Of a stretch of DNA of 64,000 nucleotides, positions 34,251-46,649 are shown piece after piece. Source of the DNA: Nemophila menziesii (taxonomy: Eukaryota > Streptophyta > Magnoliopsida > Boraginales > Hydrophyllaceae); contig JARWIR010000003.1 in assembly GCA_029959085.1 (NCBI GenBank), forward strand, positions 27,109,505-27,173,504, read 5' to 3'. Every line of letters begins with the position of its first letter. Positions within the stretch are counted from its first letter, which is position 1. The position numbers and the translations under genes were made by a program. Under the pieces are notes generated by a model. That model was given only the letters and a program-made list of their open reading frames with translations. It did not search any database and had not been told where the DNA came from.

Positions 34251-37200
34251 TTTTTTTTTTTTGGTCGAAAGAAGCATAAATTAAAACTTCAAAATATTAC
34301 ATCATCCTATCCCCACAGGATTAAAGTCAGTTGCGAGAAGAGAGGCGAGTTTGGGAGGTGGAAAAAATTTCCAAAGGCTAAACAAGGAGTTTTTAATTTC
34401 CTGTTTAGCCACCCAATCTGCGCAAATGTTTTTTGATCTCCTAACAAAGGAGATTTTAATATTACAATTATCCTTAATCTTGCGAATACAACTAACAAAA
34501 CCTCTAATGTTACAAAAGGATTTAACATTACTAGAAACTTGAACAACAAGAGCTTGACAATCAGATTCAATCTCGACTTTGCCATTTGAAAATCTTGATG
34601 CAATCTCACAAGCTTTGACAAGTCCTCTCGCTTCTGCTTCCAAAGGGGAGTTAGCAAAAAAAATTTTGAGCTACCATCTACTAATTTACCTCCTGAGTCC
34701 CTGAGAAGACAAGCATATGAGGCAACATTAGTATTATATTCAAAAGATGCATCACAATTCAATTTGAAACATCCTGATAATGGTGGAGTCCACTTCTCTT
34801 TATTGCCTTCTCTAAAGGCTTGCGCCTGAGTTGCAACATAATTAGAGGAGTTAAGACTTAAAAGATTTCTTTCTCCTGAGTTGTTAACATAGTTAGCCTC
34901 AGAATTAATTCTTTTTGATAATAAGAAATCATCATAGGCTTTTGTAGCTTCATATAACACATTCAGAGGGTCAGGGACTGAGCCTCTAAAGATGGCTTCA
35001 TTTCTTGCTTTCCAAATTGCCCATACAATATAAAATGCCAATTCACCATAACCTCTTTTATTAAACTCAGTCTCAACAAGACTCAGTCTAACAAAATTTA
35101 TCCATTTCCTGAAATTGAAAGAAGGAGCAGTTAAAGAATAAAAGTTAAGAGGGCTAGCTAGCCAAACAGCCCTAGCCCATGAACAATGAAAGATCATATG
35201 CTCCACATTTTCTGTATGTTCATCACAAATAGAGCATAAGTCAGAATCACAAGATTTTCTCTTTTTTCTATTCTCATTTGTTGGTAAAGCATTTTCACAA
35301 CATTTCCAGATAAAGTTTTTAACCTTTGGAGCCACATTCATATCCCACACTGCTCTCCAGTCCTTAGACTGAAGCATAAAAGATTGTTGGCCTTTATCTT
35401 TCTCACATTTCTTATCCTTCTCCATCTGAGCCCTCCACAACCTGTTATACATTTCTTTCACTGAAACTCTCCCATGAGAAGAGAAAGGCCAGAAAGGCAC
35501 ATCCTCATGGTTAAGTTTGGATAAAAAAATAGAAGTAATGGTTGCTACAGATGAAGAAGGCACATAAACATTTAACAAATCAACTTTCCAAGTGAAAGAA
35601 GTATGATCAATGAAATCAGCCACAGTATTATAAGGGCAGTGATTAGGTTTAACCAAGGTAACAGCTGAGGTGATCCAATTATCTCCCCAAAAATCCAATG
35701 TTTTACCATCACCAACATTCCATTTTAAATCTTTAAGGAAACAGTTTCTCCCTTCTATGAGGCTTTTCCAGCCCCAAGAACAATTGCTACTAAGTTGAGC
35801 TTTGAAAAAATCATTATTAGGGAAGTACTTCCCTTTAAACAGTTTATAAAGTAAAGAACTTTTATTTAAATTAAATTTCCAAGCATTTGAGGCCAATAAT
35901 GCTAGGTTTTGGCAGTGAAACTCTTTAAAACCAAGACCTCCATCATCTTTGCTATTCATAAGTGTTTGCCACTTGATCCAGTGGCACCTACTCTCACCTT
36001 GGTTATCCCAATAGAAGTTAGAGATAAGAGAAGTGAGGTGAGAGGTTATTTTCTTAGGTATTAGAAAAACCGACATAATATAGTTAGGGATAGCCCCTAC
36101 TACTGCCTTAATAAGAACCTCTTTCCCACTTTTGGAAAGCATCTTGGTGTCCCATCTGTCCATATTTTTCATAACTTTTTCAATCAACCATTCAAGTGAC
36201 TTTACCTTGGATTTCCCCCAAGAAGAGGGTATTCCAAGATATTTACCCAAATGTTCAATTTTGTTCATTCTAAGAAGAGAAGAGAAATTGCCTCTCAGAT
36301 GATGTGGTGTGTTTTTAGAGAAAAAAACACCACTTTTATTGAGATTTAACTTTTGTCCTGAGGCAAAAGTGTACCAGTGCATAATATTATTAAATATATC
36401 AATGTTATTTTCACTAGCTTCAAGAAAAAACAAGCTATCATCTGCAAAAAGAATATGAGTTACCATAGGGGCCCCTCTAGATATATAGATACCTTTAAAC
36501 AGTCCCATCTCCACATAAAACTCAATTAGATGAGTTAAAGCTTGTGTTACAATGCAGAACAGGTAAGGGGATAGTGGGTCCCCCTGCCTTAAACCTTTCT
36601 GAGGTCTATCTATATCAAATAGAGTACCATTGATTTGAACTTTATATGAAACTGTTGTAACACAGTTCATAATCCATCCAATCCAAATTTGATGAAATCC
36701 CATACTTTTAAGAACATCTCTCAAGAAATCCCATTCAATATTCTCATAAGCTTTACTCATGTCAGCTTTAATAGCTAGTGAGTATTTTTTTGTGTCCCTC
36801 TTATTATTCAGAAAGTGAGAAACTTCCTGAGCTATCAGAACATTCTCAAATATAGACCTATCAGGAATGAAGGCAGTCTGAGTCTCAGAGATCAGATTAC
36901 CAATCCATTCCTGTAGTCTAAGAGTTAAAATTTTTGAAATGATTTTATAAATAAAGTTTGCACAGCTGATAGGTCTAAAAGAGGCAACTGTATCTGGATT
37001 TTCACACTTTGGAATAAGTGCTATAATAGTGCTATTGATTTCTTCCAAAGAGGAATTATTCAATATAAAATCTGAAATGAGAGCAACTAAATCAAACTTT
37101 AGTAGATCCCAAAATTTTTTAAAGAAAAAGCCCCCAAAACCATCAGGTCCAGGAGACTTATCACTCCCTAGGGACCAAATAGCTTGTTTAACTTCATCCA

Positions 37201-38048
37201 TATCAACACTTTTAATCAATGAGTTATTCATTTCATCTGAAACCACCTTCTTGACTTTATCAAGGATAGGTTGATAATTTCGAAATCCCACTGTTTTGAA
37301 GATTTTGTTATAGTACCCCACAAATTCATTTGAGATTACTTTGGAATCTGAGGACCAAATTCCATTTTCATCTTTAATTTTAGAGATTCTATTTCTAGAT
37401 CTCTTTATCTTAGTTGAGGCATGGAAAAACTTAGAGTTTTTGTCTCCTAGTCTCAGCCAAGTGTTTTTTGATCTCATGGACCAATAAATTTCCTCTTTTT
37501 TCCAATATTCTTCCAATTCCATACTCAGAGAATGAAAAAGAGAATCATTTTCATCACTGTATGGTTTATTGAATAAAATTTCCAACTGATCTAGATTCTT
37601 TTTGATAAGAATCCTGTTATTTAAAGTTCTTTTCCTAGCCCACAAATAAATGTGTTTCTGTATTTGAGATAATTTGTACTTCATAGAAGAAATACCTCTC
37701 AAATCCATTATGTAACCTTTTTTCCATTTCTCAATAATAAGTTTACACAGATTCTTATCCAAAATCCATCCTTTTTCCAAAATGAATCTTTTCTTATGAC
37801 AATTAGTGTAAATCCCAAAATTCAGAATAATAGGTGAATGATCAGATCCTAGAGGAGGTAACACTTCAGTCCAAGAATTTGGATAGAGTGCCATCCAATC
37901 CTCATTAACAAGTATTCTGTCTAATCTTTGCTTAATCAGCTGGTTGCCATTTCTCTTGTTAGACCAAGTGAAATTACAACCTGAAGCTGGTAAGTCAAAC
38001 AAGACATTAGATTCAATAAAGGCATTAAAAATTTTTAATGCCTTTATT
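34251..38048 (-). mobile_element. L1-type LINE, 5'-truncated, young
   Basis: Flanked by a perfect 12-bp duplication AGTGGAAGATCT (34239-34250, 38049-38060). On the minus strand it runs from the end of the endonuclease domain through RT, zinc motif and RNase H to a short 3' UTR and an A tail (poly-T at 34250-34262). ORF1 and most of the endonuclease are missing, as usual for incomplete target-primed reverse transcription. Confidence 0.93.
34302..38002 (-). pseudogene. LINE ORF2: endonuclease end, RT, RNase H
   Basis: An open frame of about 1230 codons on minus. It starts within the endonuclease (SDHSPIILNF, metal-binding His/Asp of the family). RT follows with DGFGGFFFKKFW, IALIPKCENPDTVASFRPIS, AIKADMSKAYENIEWDFL (motif A Asp), GLRQGDPLSPYLFCI and HILFADDSLFF (FADD, motif C). 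Near the C-terminus is CSICDEHTENVEHMIFHC, a zf-RVT motif. RNase H begins (LNCDASFEYN) but the frame shifts in an A/T homopolymer near 34656-34663; the rest (EAEARGLVKAC...IESDCQALV...ADWVAKQE) is in another frame ending at 34302. Everything up to that slip is open, so the copy is recent. The 5' start is artificial because upstream sequence is missing. Confidence 0.92.
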
Positions 38049-38060
38049 AGTGGAAGATCT

Positions 38061-38138
38061 CACTCATAAAAGATAATCGACAAAAACGACTTCCATAACT
38101 TATGGTAGTGTAAACCGTCACAACTTCTCAAATATACT
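38061..38138. other. Short flank between LINE and LTR fragment
   Basis: Unique sequence; nothing recognised. Confidence 0.5.
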
Positions 38139-38810
38139 GGTGTCGCCTAGGGTGTGATAAAAATATAATAAATAAATACAGATAATGATGCACTAATATC
38201 CTAAACTAAACATGTTACTCACTGCAGGTATCACAGGTTGTACGCAAGTTTTAATGATAAGTCAAATTCGTTCTCAGGGACTTCGTGTGTTATCCTTATG
38301 GGCAAATAAATTTGAGTAGCAATTAATAATTAAAAGCATAGAAAAGTAAATAAATATGATTTGGGATATTAATGATTAAATAAATAAAGTAAAAGACACA
38401 ACAGGAAATCAAGCTTTTGACGACTTCGTTTTGGCCTTTAGACGACCCTTTGAAAGTGTTGTCTTATCTTTGCCTGCACTTTATACCATAGTGGCCTATA
38501 CTCGTGTTGCCAATGTTATGACTACACTTTGATAATATAGTCAGCTATTGAGACCCCCTTTCCCGGCTCCCTTCCCAAACAGTCGGCTATTGAGACACCT
38601 TTCCCGGCTTCCTTCCCAAAGAGTAGGCAATTGAGACCCTTTTCCCCGGCTCCTTCCAAATTGGAGTAGGCAATTGAGACCCCTTTCCCCGGCTCCTTCC
38701 AAATAGAGTAGGCTATCGAGACCCCCTTTCCCAACTCATTTCTAAAATATAGTCAGCTATAACGCTTCTATTTCCCAGCTCCACTTCTAAAAGGAGTCGC
38801 CTGCACCAGG
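38139..38810 (-). repeat. Athila-like LTR fragment
   Basis: Begins TGGTGTCGCCTAGGGTGTGATAA, the inverted end of the same LTR family as 13402 and 10133. It is recognisable for about 200 bases, then diverges and runs into a minisatellite. Confidence 0.7.
38535..38800. repeat. Minisatellite, about 43 bp unit
   Basis: About six copies of a unit with GGCTATTGAGACCCC, CTTTCCCCGGCTCC and TTCC(A/C)AA. On the minus strand the units translate to a repetitive GKGVSIAYS-type peptide, which is a by-product of the period. Confidence 0.88.
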
Positions 38811-38867
38811 AAGCATCAAAGCAAGCCTACAAAAGAATAAAATAACAAAAAAGTAAATATCCAAATA

Positions 38868-39395
38868 ATTACACTATAGGTCCCTATAAAATGCAAAATA
38901 AGATGCTATTTTGAAGAATTAAACTATAGGTCCTGATATCTACCGAAAAATGCACTGGATAACCCTATATTATGCAAAACAAGACATTGATTGCAATGTA
39001 GGTCCCTATATTTTGCAAAAAATGTACTGTATGTCCCAACAATATGCAAAATAAGATCCTCTTTCGAATTAATTGCACTATGGGTCCCTATGTTTTGCAA
39101 ATAAACCGTGGATGACCCTATATTATGCAAAACAAGATATTAATTGTACTGTAGGTCCCTAAATTTTGCAAAAAAATGCGATGTATGTCCCTATAAAATG
39201 CAAAGTAAGATGTTCTTCTGAATTAATTAAACTATTGGTCCCTATATTTTGCAAAAATGCACTGTGTCCTAGTATAATGCAATATAAGACATCCTTTTGA
39301 ATTAGTTGCACTATAGGTACCTATATTATGCAGAATAAGATATTCTACTGATTTTATTAAACTATAGGTACCTATTTATGCAAAATAATCTATAT
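38868..39395. repeat. Minisatellite of GCACTATAGGTCCCTAT units
   Basis: More than ten degenerate copies of ACTATAGGTCCCTATATT-TTGCAAAA, often with an intervening AATAAGATATTCTTTTGAATTAATT. Inverted single copies (AGGACCTATAGTGCAATT) occur further right at about 41058, 41208, 42133 and 42188. Confidence 0.85.
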
Positions 39396-39606
39396 TCAAC
39401 AATGATCAACACTTTAACTTAAAATTTTTGAAAAAAGATCTTGAGTTTTATGATTTTGAGAAGTTTAGACTTACCAAGTAAAATTTCTCAAATTTTAAGG
39501 GGCCATAAAAGCTTAATTAAAAAAAATAGGGGTAATATCAGCATTTTTTTGAAAATTCAGGGGCTCATACATTGTGTTTTGTTGACCATTCTCTTCTTGC
39601 AATTGT

Positions 39607-40373
39607 AGTTAAGTCATAGAAATATCAAATCCATGGTCAGGTAAGCGAAAAATGTCCTTAAGATCCTGTCAAGAAAAATTAACCATAGTTAAGTACAGAA
39701 TATAACCAAAGTCATGCAAGTATTGAAGTTCCTCCTGTGGGACCCACAAATTATAAGAATATTTCGAAACTTGATAAAGAAGAAATGATTAGTGGTTACC
39801 TTTCCGGAACTTTGAAGCTAAAGATAGTTTTGAGACCAGGTGCAGGCTCATCGACAGTGATGGTGGCAAAGAGCTGTAATGTTATGCGAAAATTAGTTAT
39901 TTACAATTAAAAGCCCTAAAAAATAGTTCAAGATATATACCTGAATCACACACGATACAAGGTTTGATCTTTGAATCTCTGGAATACCCTCAGAAGGCAT
40001 TTCATTAACAAAATATTCTTCTGTATATAACCTGGATTATAATCCAATAATATATTTCATTTTAATTAAACACAAAAATAAATAAAATATTTTTCCGCAC
40101 CTATAATATTTCCCTGGTCTTACTCTTCCAGCTCGACTAGTTCTTTGTTTAGCATGTGCTTTAGATATTGGTGCCACTACTAAATTCTCAGTATTCGAGA
40201 TCTAAAAATAATCAATTAAAAAAGAATCATAATTAGTTTTAAATATACCTAACTATTCCATCAAGATAAAAGTAAAATATACAATACCGGATTGTAAAAT
40301 TGTTGTTTGGAAAATCCACTATCAATTACATACACAATACCCTAAAAAGAAAACATGGAATTATTCAGATATG

Positions 40374-40427
<54 letters not shown>

Positions 40428-41150
40428 TTAATGATGTTTCAGCCATATTAGTTGATATTATCACCTTTCTTTTACTTCTTGGAGTTGGAGAAAATATCAG
40501 ATCCTAATAAAATAAATAAGTGAAAAGTTTTCTAAGAATGAAAAATTGGTGGTAATACCATATCTTAGATATAAATTACTGACCTGCTCGGAGCATGAAA
40601 GTCCAGAATAAAGAGGCAATGCCATTAGCCCTGCAAGTATATTTATATGTGACTTCAAATTTTGTAAACTAATTTTGAAAAAAAAAAAACTGTGAAAAGT
40701 TAAAATTTCAAAAAGATTTGGGCTATTGTATATGTTAATAAGAGTACCTTGTTTTTCCCTGTTATCTCTGTTATTAGATTCTTCTGTGATTAATTTTACT
40801 GCTGCATCAATATCACCTTGACCAGTAAATAACACCAAGATATCTCCCATTGGCTCCTATACACACAATAAATAAATAATTTGTATAAAAATTTGATTCT
40901 ATAAAAAAATAAGAATGAAAATACGTGTTCATTGATTGAGAGTATTGTTGAAACAGCTGTTCGAAGATAATCTGAAACAGGTTTCTCAACATAGTAAACT
41001 TGTACATTAAATCCTCTACCCTGAAATTTGAAAAGTATAATAAATAAATAAAAATACAAGGACCTATAGTGCAATTAACTCGAAGTACCTTAATGTTCTT
41101 CGTCATGCACCATTCGTAAGCAGCAAAACTCTTTGACCTGGCTTCAAGAC
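39607..41150 (-). pseudogene. Chimeric gene: DEAH-box helicase exons joined to a VDAC exon
   Basis: Minus-strand exons with GT/AG borders: about 41150-41089 (SFAAYEW, degraded), 41020-40925 (GRGFNVQVYYVEKPVSDYL), 40856-40748 (GDILVLFTGQGDIDAAVKLI), 40630-40584 (LMALPLYSGLSC), 40503-40465 (LIFSPTPRSKRK), 40341-40288 (GIVYVIDSGFSKQQFYNP), 40201-40101 (VVAPISKAHAKQRTSRAGRVRP, motif VI) and 40031-39941 (LYTEEYFVNEMPSEGIPEI). These follow the C-terminal RecA domain of spliceosomal DEAH helicases in order. The exon for motif V (TNIAET) is absent; a (TA)n run lies in that intron. Next, 39873-39800 reads ATITVDEPAPGLKTIFSFKV, which fits plant VDAC porins, and it is in frame with the helicase. A short last exon ends near 39607. 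ATPase motifs I-II are missing, so no helicase activity is expected. Confidence 0.72.
40377..40424. repeat. (TA)n microsatellite
   Basis: TA run inside the intron where the motif V exon would be expected. Confidence 0.95.
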
Positions 41151-41159
41151 TCTATTTAT

Positions 41160-43680
41160 TTCCTAGTAGCATCCCACCTTTATGCCAAAAAGTAAAGTAA
41201 ACATGTAAGGACCTATAGTGAAATTAGAAGCCCAAGCAAAACAGTCATAATCTCTTATAGATACTTAATCCTAAAGAGTAAAAGGAAGGATCAAAGCAAT
41301 ATTCTGAGAGTAAAATATGATCAGTAAATAAACATGCCTTAAATACTGCAATAATGATGAAGAATGTTACTTTTGGATAATTGACCAACATCTGTAAGAT
41401 CGTTTTGGTAGACCTCAGTTTCAACTGTTTACCAACAAATTGGAAAAGAAAACAAGTTAATTAAACTATATAAAGAGCGAAACAAACAAAAAATTCTCCA
41501 TCTTTAGCACCCGATTTAGTTCTCAAGGTAATACAGAAAGAACAAAACCAGATATTTCCAAAAGAACAAAACCAGATATAGGAATTCTTCTGACCATTCA
41601 TCAGAAACTGGGCTCATTGTCCTGAGAAATCCCAGACTTGCATCCATATGATGAATAAAGATTCATTAACTTTAAAATTAAACCAGTAAGAAAGTACCAA
41701 ATTACTAATAAACATTGCAAAATCAACTTACCTTCGGGTACAATCAATTGGACAGTTAATTCGAAGAAAGCAAACGTGTCGCACCAACATTTAGAATCAG
41801 TTGTAGGTGGGGCTTGTTAGCCACTCTTATTCGAAGGGAAGGACTGATATGCAAACATAGAATATCAGGCCCGTTCAAAGTACAGTTGCTGCAGATTGTC
41901 TTTTGGGTTAATTCATGTTCTGATGGCCAGAAGCTAAATTTCTCAACTACAGAAGTTCATTTTGATCTGAAGAAATTCCTTAAAATGTTGCAGAAGCGGG
42001 GTCTAATTGTGAAAGGACCAAACTGAAAAACCCGAAAATTAAGTGGGCTGGATTCCTATTCATACAACTACATAAAACAAAACCTCAGCTGCAGCCGGAG
42101 TTCGGTTCGATTCCGATAATAATAAAGTTCAGATAGGGACCTGTGGTGCAATTACCATTATTATAGCCGCAGGTCTTGACGTGAATCACACAGGGTCCTG
42201 AGGTGCAAATTTTGTAGCTACAGATGGCCCCTTAAATGAGTTTGTTAAGAAAATAACTAATTCTTTCAATACGAAAGCTCAAAAATTGAACTACATATCT
42301 GAAGCGTATCACACAAAGCTGAGAGCAACTAAGATGTTTTGGATTGGACTGAACTAAAAAGTTCACTTAATATATAGCTTGAACCTAAACACAACAGTGT
42401 TGTACACAATCTCACTGTCCCTTCCTATGATGCTACCAAATTTAATGAATAGAAAACGAAAGCTAATTAGTACTTACACATTTCTACAATAATCTAATCA
42501 CATTATATGTAGTTACAGTTAGAAAGGAAACCAAGAGAATTTTACCTTCTCTTCGCATAGTTACCTATGTAACCTTGGTTTTAGGCATTCAGCAATAAAT
42601 GAAACTGACGATATTCCAAGCAAGGCATTCACCTAACAACATATACATATACTCATCACATATTCGAATGCAATCACAAAAAAGAACTAAATTTGATCAA
42701 ATCGAATTACCAAATGCCAATGATTGAACAGACCTGTTGCTTGATGATTATTGAACAAATATCTGCATTCAAAGTTTAAGGAGAATTATTTCAACAAATA
42801 TACTTAAGTTGCTAATGTGATAGCTTTAGCTTAAGAGAATTCTATCTTAAGAAGAAAAATTGTTGATAGTACAACTCATTTTAGAATTTTATCAAACAGT
42901 TGGTTGGTATTCACTTCAGCTAACAACGTGTCGACCAAAATAGATCCAATCACTGTCGTATTCACTACCAAGCACGAATCAGTGCCCAAAGTAAGTATCA
43001 ACTAGGTCAAAAATATAAATTAATCAATGAAATATTTCTAACTCATTCCGAAATTAGACAAAGTTAATAATCAAATAAAATGTATAAATAGATTTTAAGC
43101 TGGATAAACTTACTTTAACGTTGAAATTAGTTCGCTAAGCTATAAAATTTACAGGAAATTTGGAATGCGATCACACTCAAATCTGTAATGGCGGAGATGA
43201 GGAGAATCCGTCGTGTAGAGGTTAGTCTGGTACAGCTTCCGTTACTTGAAATCACACTTGATGTCATTAGAATCTTCAGAGACAAAGATTATGAGCCTCT
43301 ACAGATTAGGTATGGAGAGAGGAGATAAGAATTTAAATGAATGCGAGTGGTAATTAAGTATTGAGAGGTGTAGGAGATTATGCATGTGGTGGAAATGGTT
43401 GGTTGCAGAGAGTGAGAATGGCGGTGGAGATGGTACGTCTTCTTCAGTGTGGAAGTTCCGCCATGGAAGCTTCGGTAGTATAGATCGGTGGTAGAGAGAG
43501 TTAAAGCTATCGAATATATTTTATTTTGTCTTTTAACAGGTATAAATTTTAATTTTATTATTTTATGTTGTTTGAAGTTAATAGGCCACTCTTATTTTGA
43601 TGGGGTTGGGAATCATTTGTAGTAATAGACGACTCTTATAAAAGGAAGGTGGTCAAATATAAAATTGATGTTTTTTTAAC
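41160..43680. other. Continuation of the chimeric region, no clear exons
   Basis: Contains several donor-like minus-strand sites (for example at about 41734, CCCGAAG|GTAAGTT) and the inverted GGACCTATAGTGCAATT motifs, but I could not assign coding exons. 43180-43500 has a purine-rich leader-like look. No protein family recognised. Confidence 0.4.
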
Positions 43681-43685
43681 AACTA

Positions 43686-43941
43686 CTCCCTCCGTTTCAA
43701 AATGTTTGTCCACTTACTATAATTGGTGTTTCAAAATATTTGTCCACTTAGTATTTCAAGACACTTTTTCCCAAATTTTTCCATTACTACCCCTATTAAA
43801 AAATTAAAATTTATATTTTCAATACATATTTAAGATATCAAGACACTTTATGAAGGGTAATTTTGTAATAGGGATTGTAATCATTAATTTTCTTAATTCG
43901 TGTGAAAAGCAAATTGGACAAACATTTTGAAACAGAGGGAG
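43686..43941. mobile_element. Stowaway MITE
   Basis: 256 bp, CTCCCTCCGTTTCAAAATG at the left and its inverse (with one change) at the right, flanked by TA on both sides. TSD and terminus are diagnostic of Tc1/mariner Stowaway elements. Confidence 0.92.
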
Positions 43942-45439
43942 TAGTTAATAGGGGGTTGGGAAAAAAGTGTTGGTATGTAACAGTTTTCTTGTAGTGAGAC
44001 TATAATTAAATATGAGAGAAATAAGATGTTATATATAGCTCAGGTTTTGCTCGTATGCACTAATCTTTCTATTTCTTCTACTAGTTAATAAGGGTGATAA
44101 TAGCTCTTAAATAAGTAGTCAGGATTCTAAATTCCTCCCTACCCCCTTCGAGTGGACTAGGGTGGCGACCTCACAATCACGATGGGACTTAACTAAGGTG
44201 CTCCTACGCCAATAGGTTCTAAGATGAGTCTGGCCTTCTAATGATGACCAGTGATTAAATTATATTCCAATGACTATCTAGTTAGGCAAGCCCTTCCGGA
44301 TCACTACCGCACACTAGGTTTAAGACACCCCTTCCGGGTGACCATCTAACTACTATTAGCACAACTCTATATTGTTCAGGTTTAAGACAAACAATAAATC
44401 AAAGCACATAAGACAAGTATATATTTAAGAAGCTAGAATCAATTCAAAATAGTTCTCCCAAAGAAACATAAATAGAAGAAAATAGAATTCATTGGTCATA
44501 CATATGCAAAACCCAAACTATGGGAAAATTAGCTCATACTAGAAAGAATAAACTATAATAAAGATACATACTGTCAACTTGCTCTCTTGAATGACTTCTA
44601 ATGATGAATAAAACTTGAGTAAATGCCATTTAGGGTCTTGAACACACCCCCCCTCTTCAAGATAGGGACCCCGTCTAGAGCCTCTTCTTACTAAAGACCT
44701 CAGAAACTTTTTAACACATGAAACACAAAACCCAAATTACCTTAATACCCTCTTTTGTTTTTTGTCTTCTATATATACTAATTTAGAACCCCTACCATTA
44801 TAATTTCAGATCTATTTTCTCTCACCTCCCTCTCCTCCTCACTCCCCTATTCCAACGTGAAATCCCCATCCGCCACCACCACCATAACACAACCACCACC
44901 GAAATGGCTACACCACCAACACCATCACCTATCCTCCTCCGTGGCTCTCCCTCTCTCCTCTCTTTTCACTAAACCTTTTTAGTCTTTCTCTTCAAAGATT
45001 TGGAGCAGACATGGCTGCAAACTCGATCCATGGCTGCAACACCACCACCATAACACCACCACCACCATAACACCACATCCTTCTATGTTCGTCGGAGATC
45101 GGAGCAAGCTCGCAACACATCTAGCTCCTTTCATCTTCGCTGGAGTAACAAACCGAGGGCCACCACCAACATAACACCACCAGATCTGGTGGTTCTTCTT
45201 CTTCGATGGAACGAAAACCGCCATCCTCGCTGGTTCGCCATGGAAACGCACCTGCTGGATTTTTAGAGTACTCCGAGATTTTTCAGATCTGGTCAAGGTA
45301 GTTAGGCTACTTATTTTATAATTTTTAATTGTATATTAATTTGTAATTTATTCAAAATTGTGTAATAAAGATGAATAAAGATTTTTTTTGACTATGTATT
45401 CTTTGTTTTTTAATAATACTCATCAAATTAATAGAATAC

Positions 45440-45620
45440 TCACCAATTTTTAGAGTATTCCGAGATTTTCTTAGAGTACTCCGAGATTTTTCTTAGAGTA
45501 CTCTGAGTTTTTCTTAGATTACTCTGTGATTTTATTAGTGCATTCGAAAAAATTTAGAGAGTACTCCGCAAATTTATAGAATACTCAGCAAATATATAGA
45601 GTACTCTATGTTTTTCCGAT
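45440..45620. repeat. Minisatellite of TTAGAGTACTCCGAGATTTTT
   Basis: About seven degenerate copies of a 20-22 bp unit; one more copy lies upstream at 45268. Confidence 0.88.
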
Positions 45621-45639
45621 ACTCTATGTTTTTTCCGGT

Positions 45640-45775
45640 GAGCGGTGACTGGTGGTCGGAGATCGGAAGTCGGTGGTCGGAGGTCGGTGGTCGGTGGTCA
45701 GAGGTCGGTGGTCGGAGGTCGGTGGTCGGAGGTCGGAGGTCGGAGGTCGGTTGTAGGTGGTGGGAGGTTGGATGT
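45640..45775. repeat. GGTCGGAGGTCGGTGGTCGG minisatellite
   Basis: A run of 7-bp units GGTCGGA/GGTCGGT, about 18 copies, with one strand very G-rich. Confidence 0.92.
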
Positions 45776-46649
45776 AGATGGGTAGTGGTAGGTAGAGGAG
45801 AGAGAAATAGTGACATCACACTTTTTTGTCTTTTAGTGATAGTAAGGGTAGGAAAGACTATTGTAAAAAATGAGGTCCCTAAGAAGAATAGCTTTTTTGA
45901 AACTACTCTATAGAGAAGAAAGATGTTCTCCAAGATCCTATATATATTTCACCCATAAAACTTAAGGACTAGTTGTGGGAGGCAAGGACATGTTTAAAAT
46001 AGTTAAAGGGTGTATTTGTAGGAGACTAGGAAGCCTTAGGTCAGATTTCTTGGAGTGTAAAGCAAGCAATTGGACTCCTTTTCCAAATCAAATTTGTAGC
46101 CCTAAATATAGAAAAGGTAATAAACTGTTGTTGTTTTGTTTTGGTCGTAACTTCTTCAATATTGCTCCGAACGACGCGTTCTTTATATCGAAACTAATCA
46201 TCTCAGATAGCTCTACACTTTAACTTCATACCATTCTTCCAAATTCTCAGCTAATCTTGATTTATGATCATTTTAATAGACGTAGCTACTGAAATTCAGA
46301 TTTACTTGACAACTTTTCTTTTCCTATTTTATCTTTTCCTTCCTTTATCTCCAAATTCCATCCTTATCGTCTTTTATTTATCTCTTAGAATTGATTTGGT
46401 ATCTAATTAATTATCATATATCTTTAAAGCTTCATAATTAACAAACAATTAAACCAAATATGCTCTAAAAATAATAAATCATTAAATTAAGACAAGAAAT
46501 AAGTAAATGTAATAATTCTAATATAAATTGAGTATAATTTCCTAATAATTCCTAAAAATGATGTCTCCAACTAAGATTAAATCATCACAAATAGGGAGAC
46601 ATCAAGATCCCCAACTCAAAGTTGTATCGTCCTGGTACAACTAGAATTA

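Larger units (their letters stand above)
44645..45975. mobile_element. Foreign insert in the LTR
   Basis: Breaks the LTR alignment. Left part (44820-45300) is a CT- then CCACCAC-rich leader-like sequence; the right part holds two minisatellites. Ends show only weak inverted similarity (AGGGACC...GGTCCCT), so the class is not certain. Confidence 0.45.
44008..46604 (-). repeat. Athila-like LTR, truncated and interrupted
   Basis: 44100-44640 matches 13795-14330 of the solo LTR, and 46030-46604 matches 14410-14956, ending GGGAGACATCA. It is followed by an inverted polypurine tract (46605-46625), so it was a 3' LTR. About 1.3 kb between the halves is foreign. Confidence 0.78.

Noticed and set aside
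38535..39395. CRISPR-like array
   Set aside because: Units are tandem and degenerate without unique equal-length spacers, and the genome is a plant nuclear one.
39607..41150. Helitron helicase
   Set aside because: The motifs are of a spliceosomal DEAH-box helicase, not the PIF1-type helicase of Helitrons; no Rep domain or Helitron 3' hairpin with CTRR end was found.
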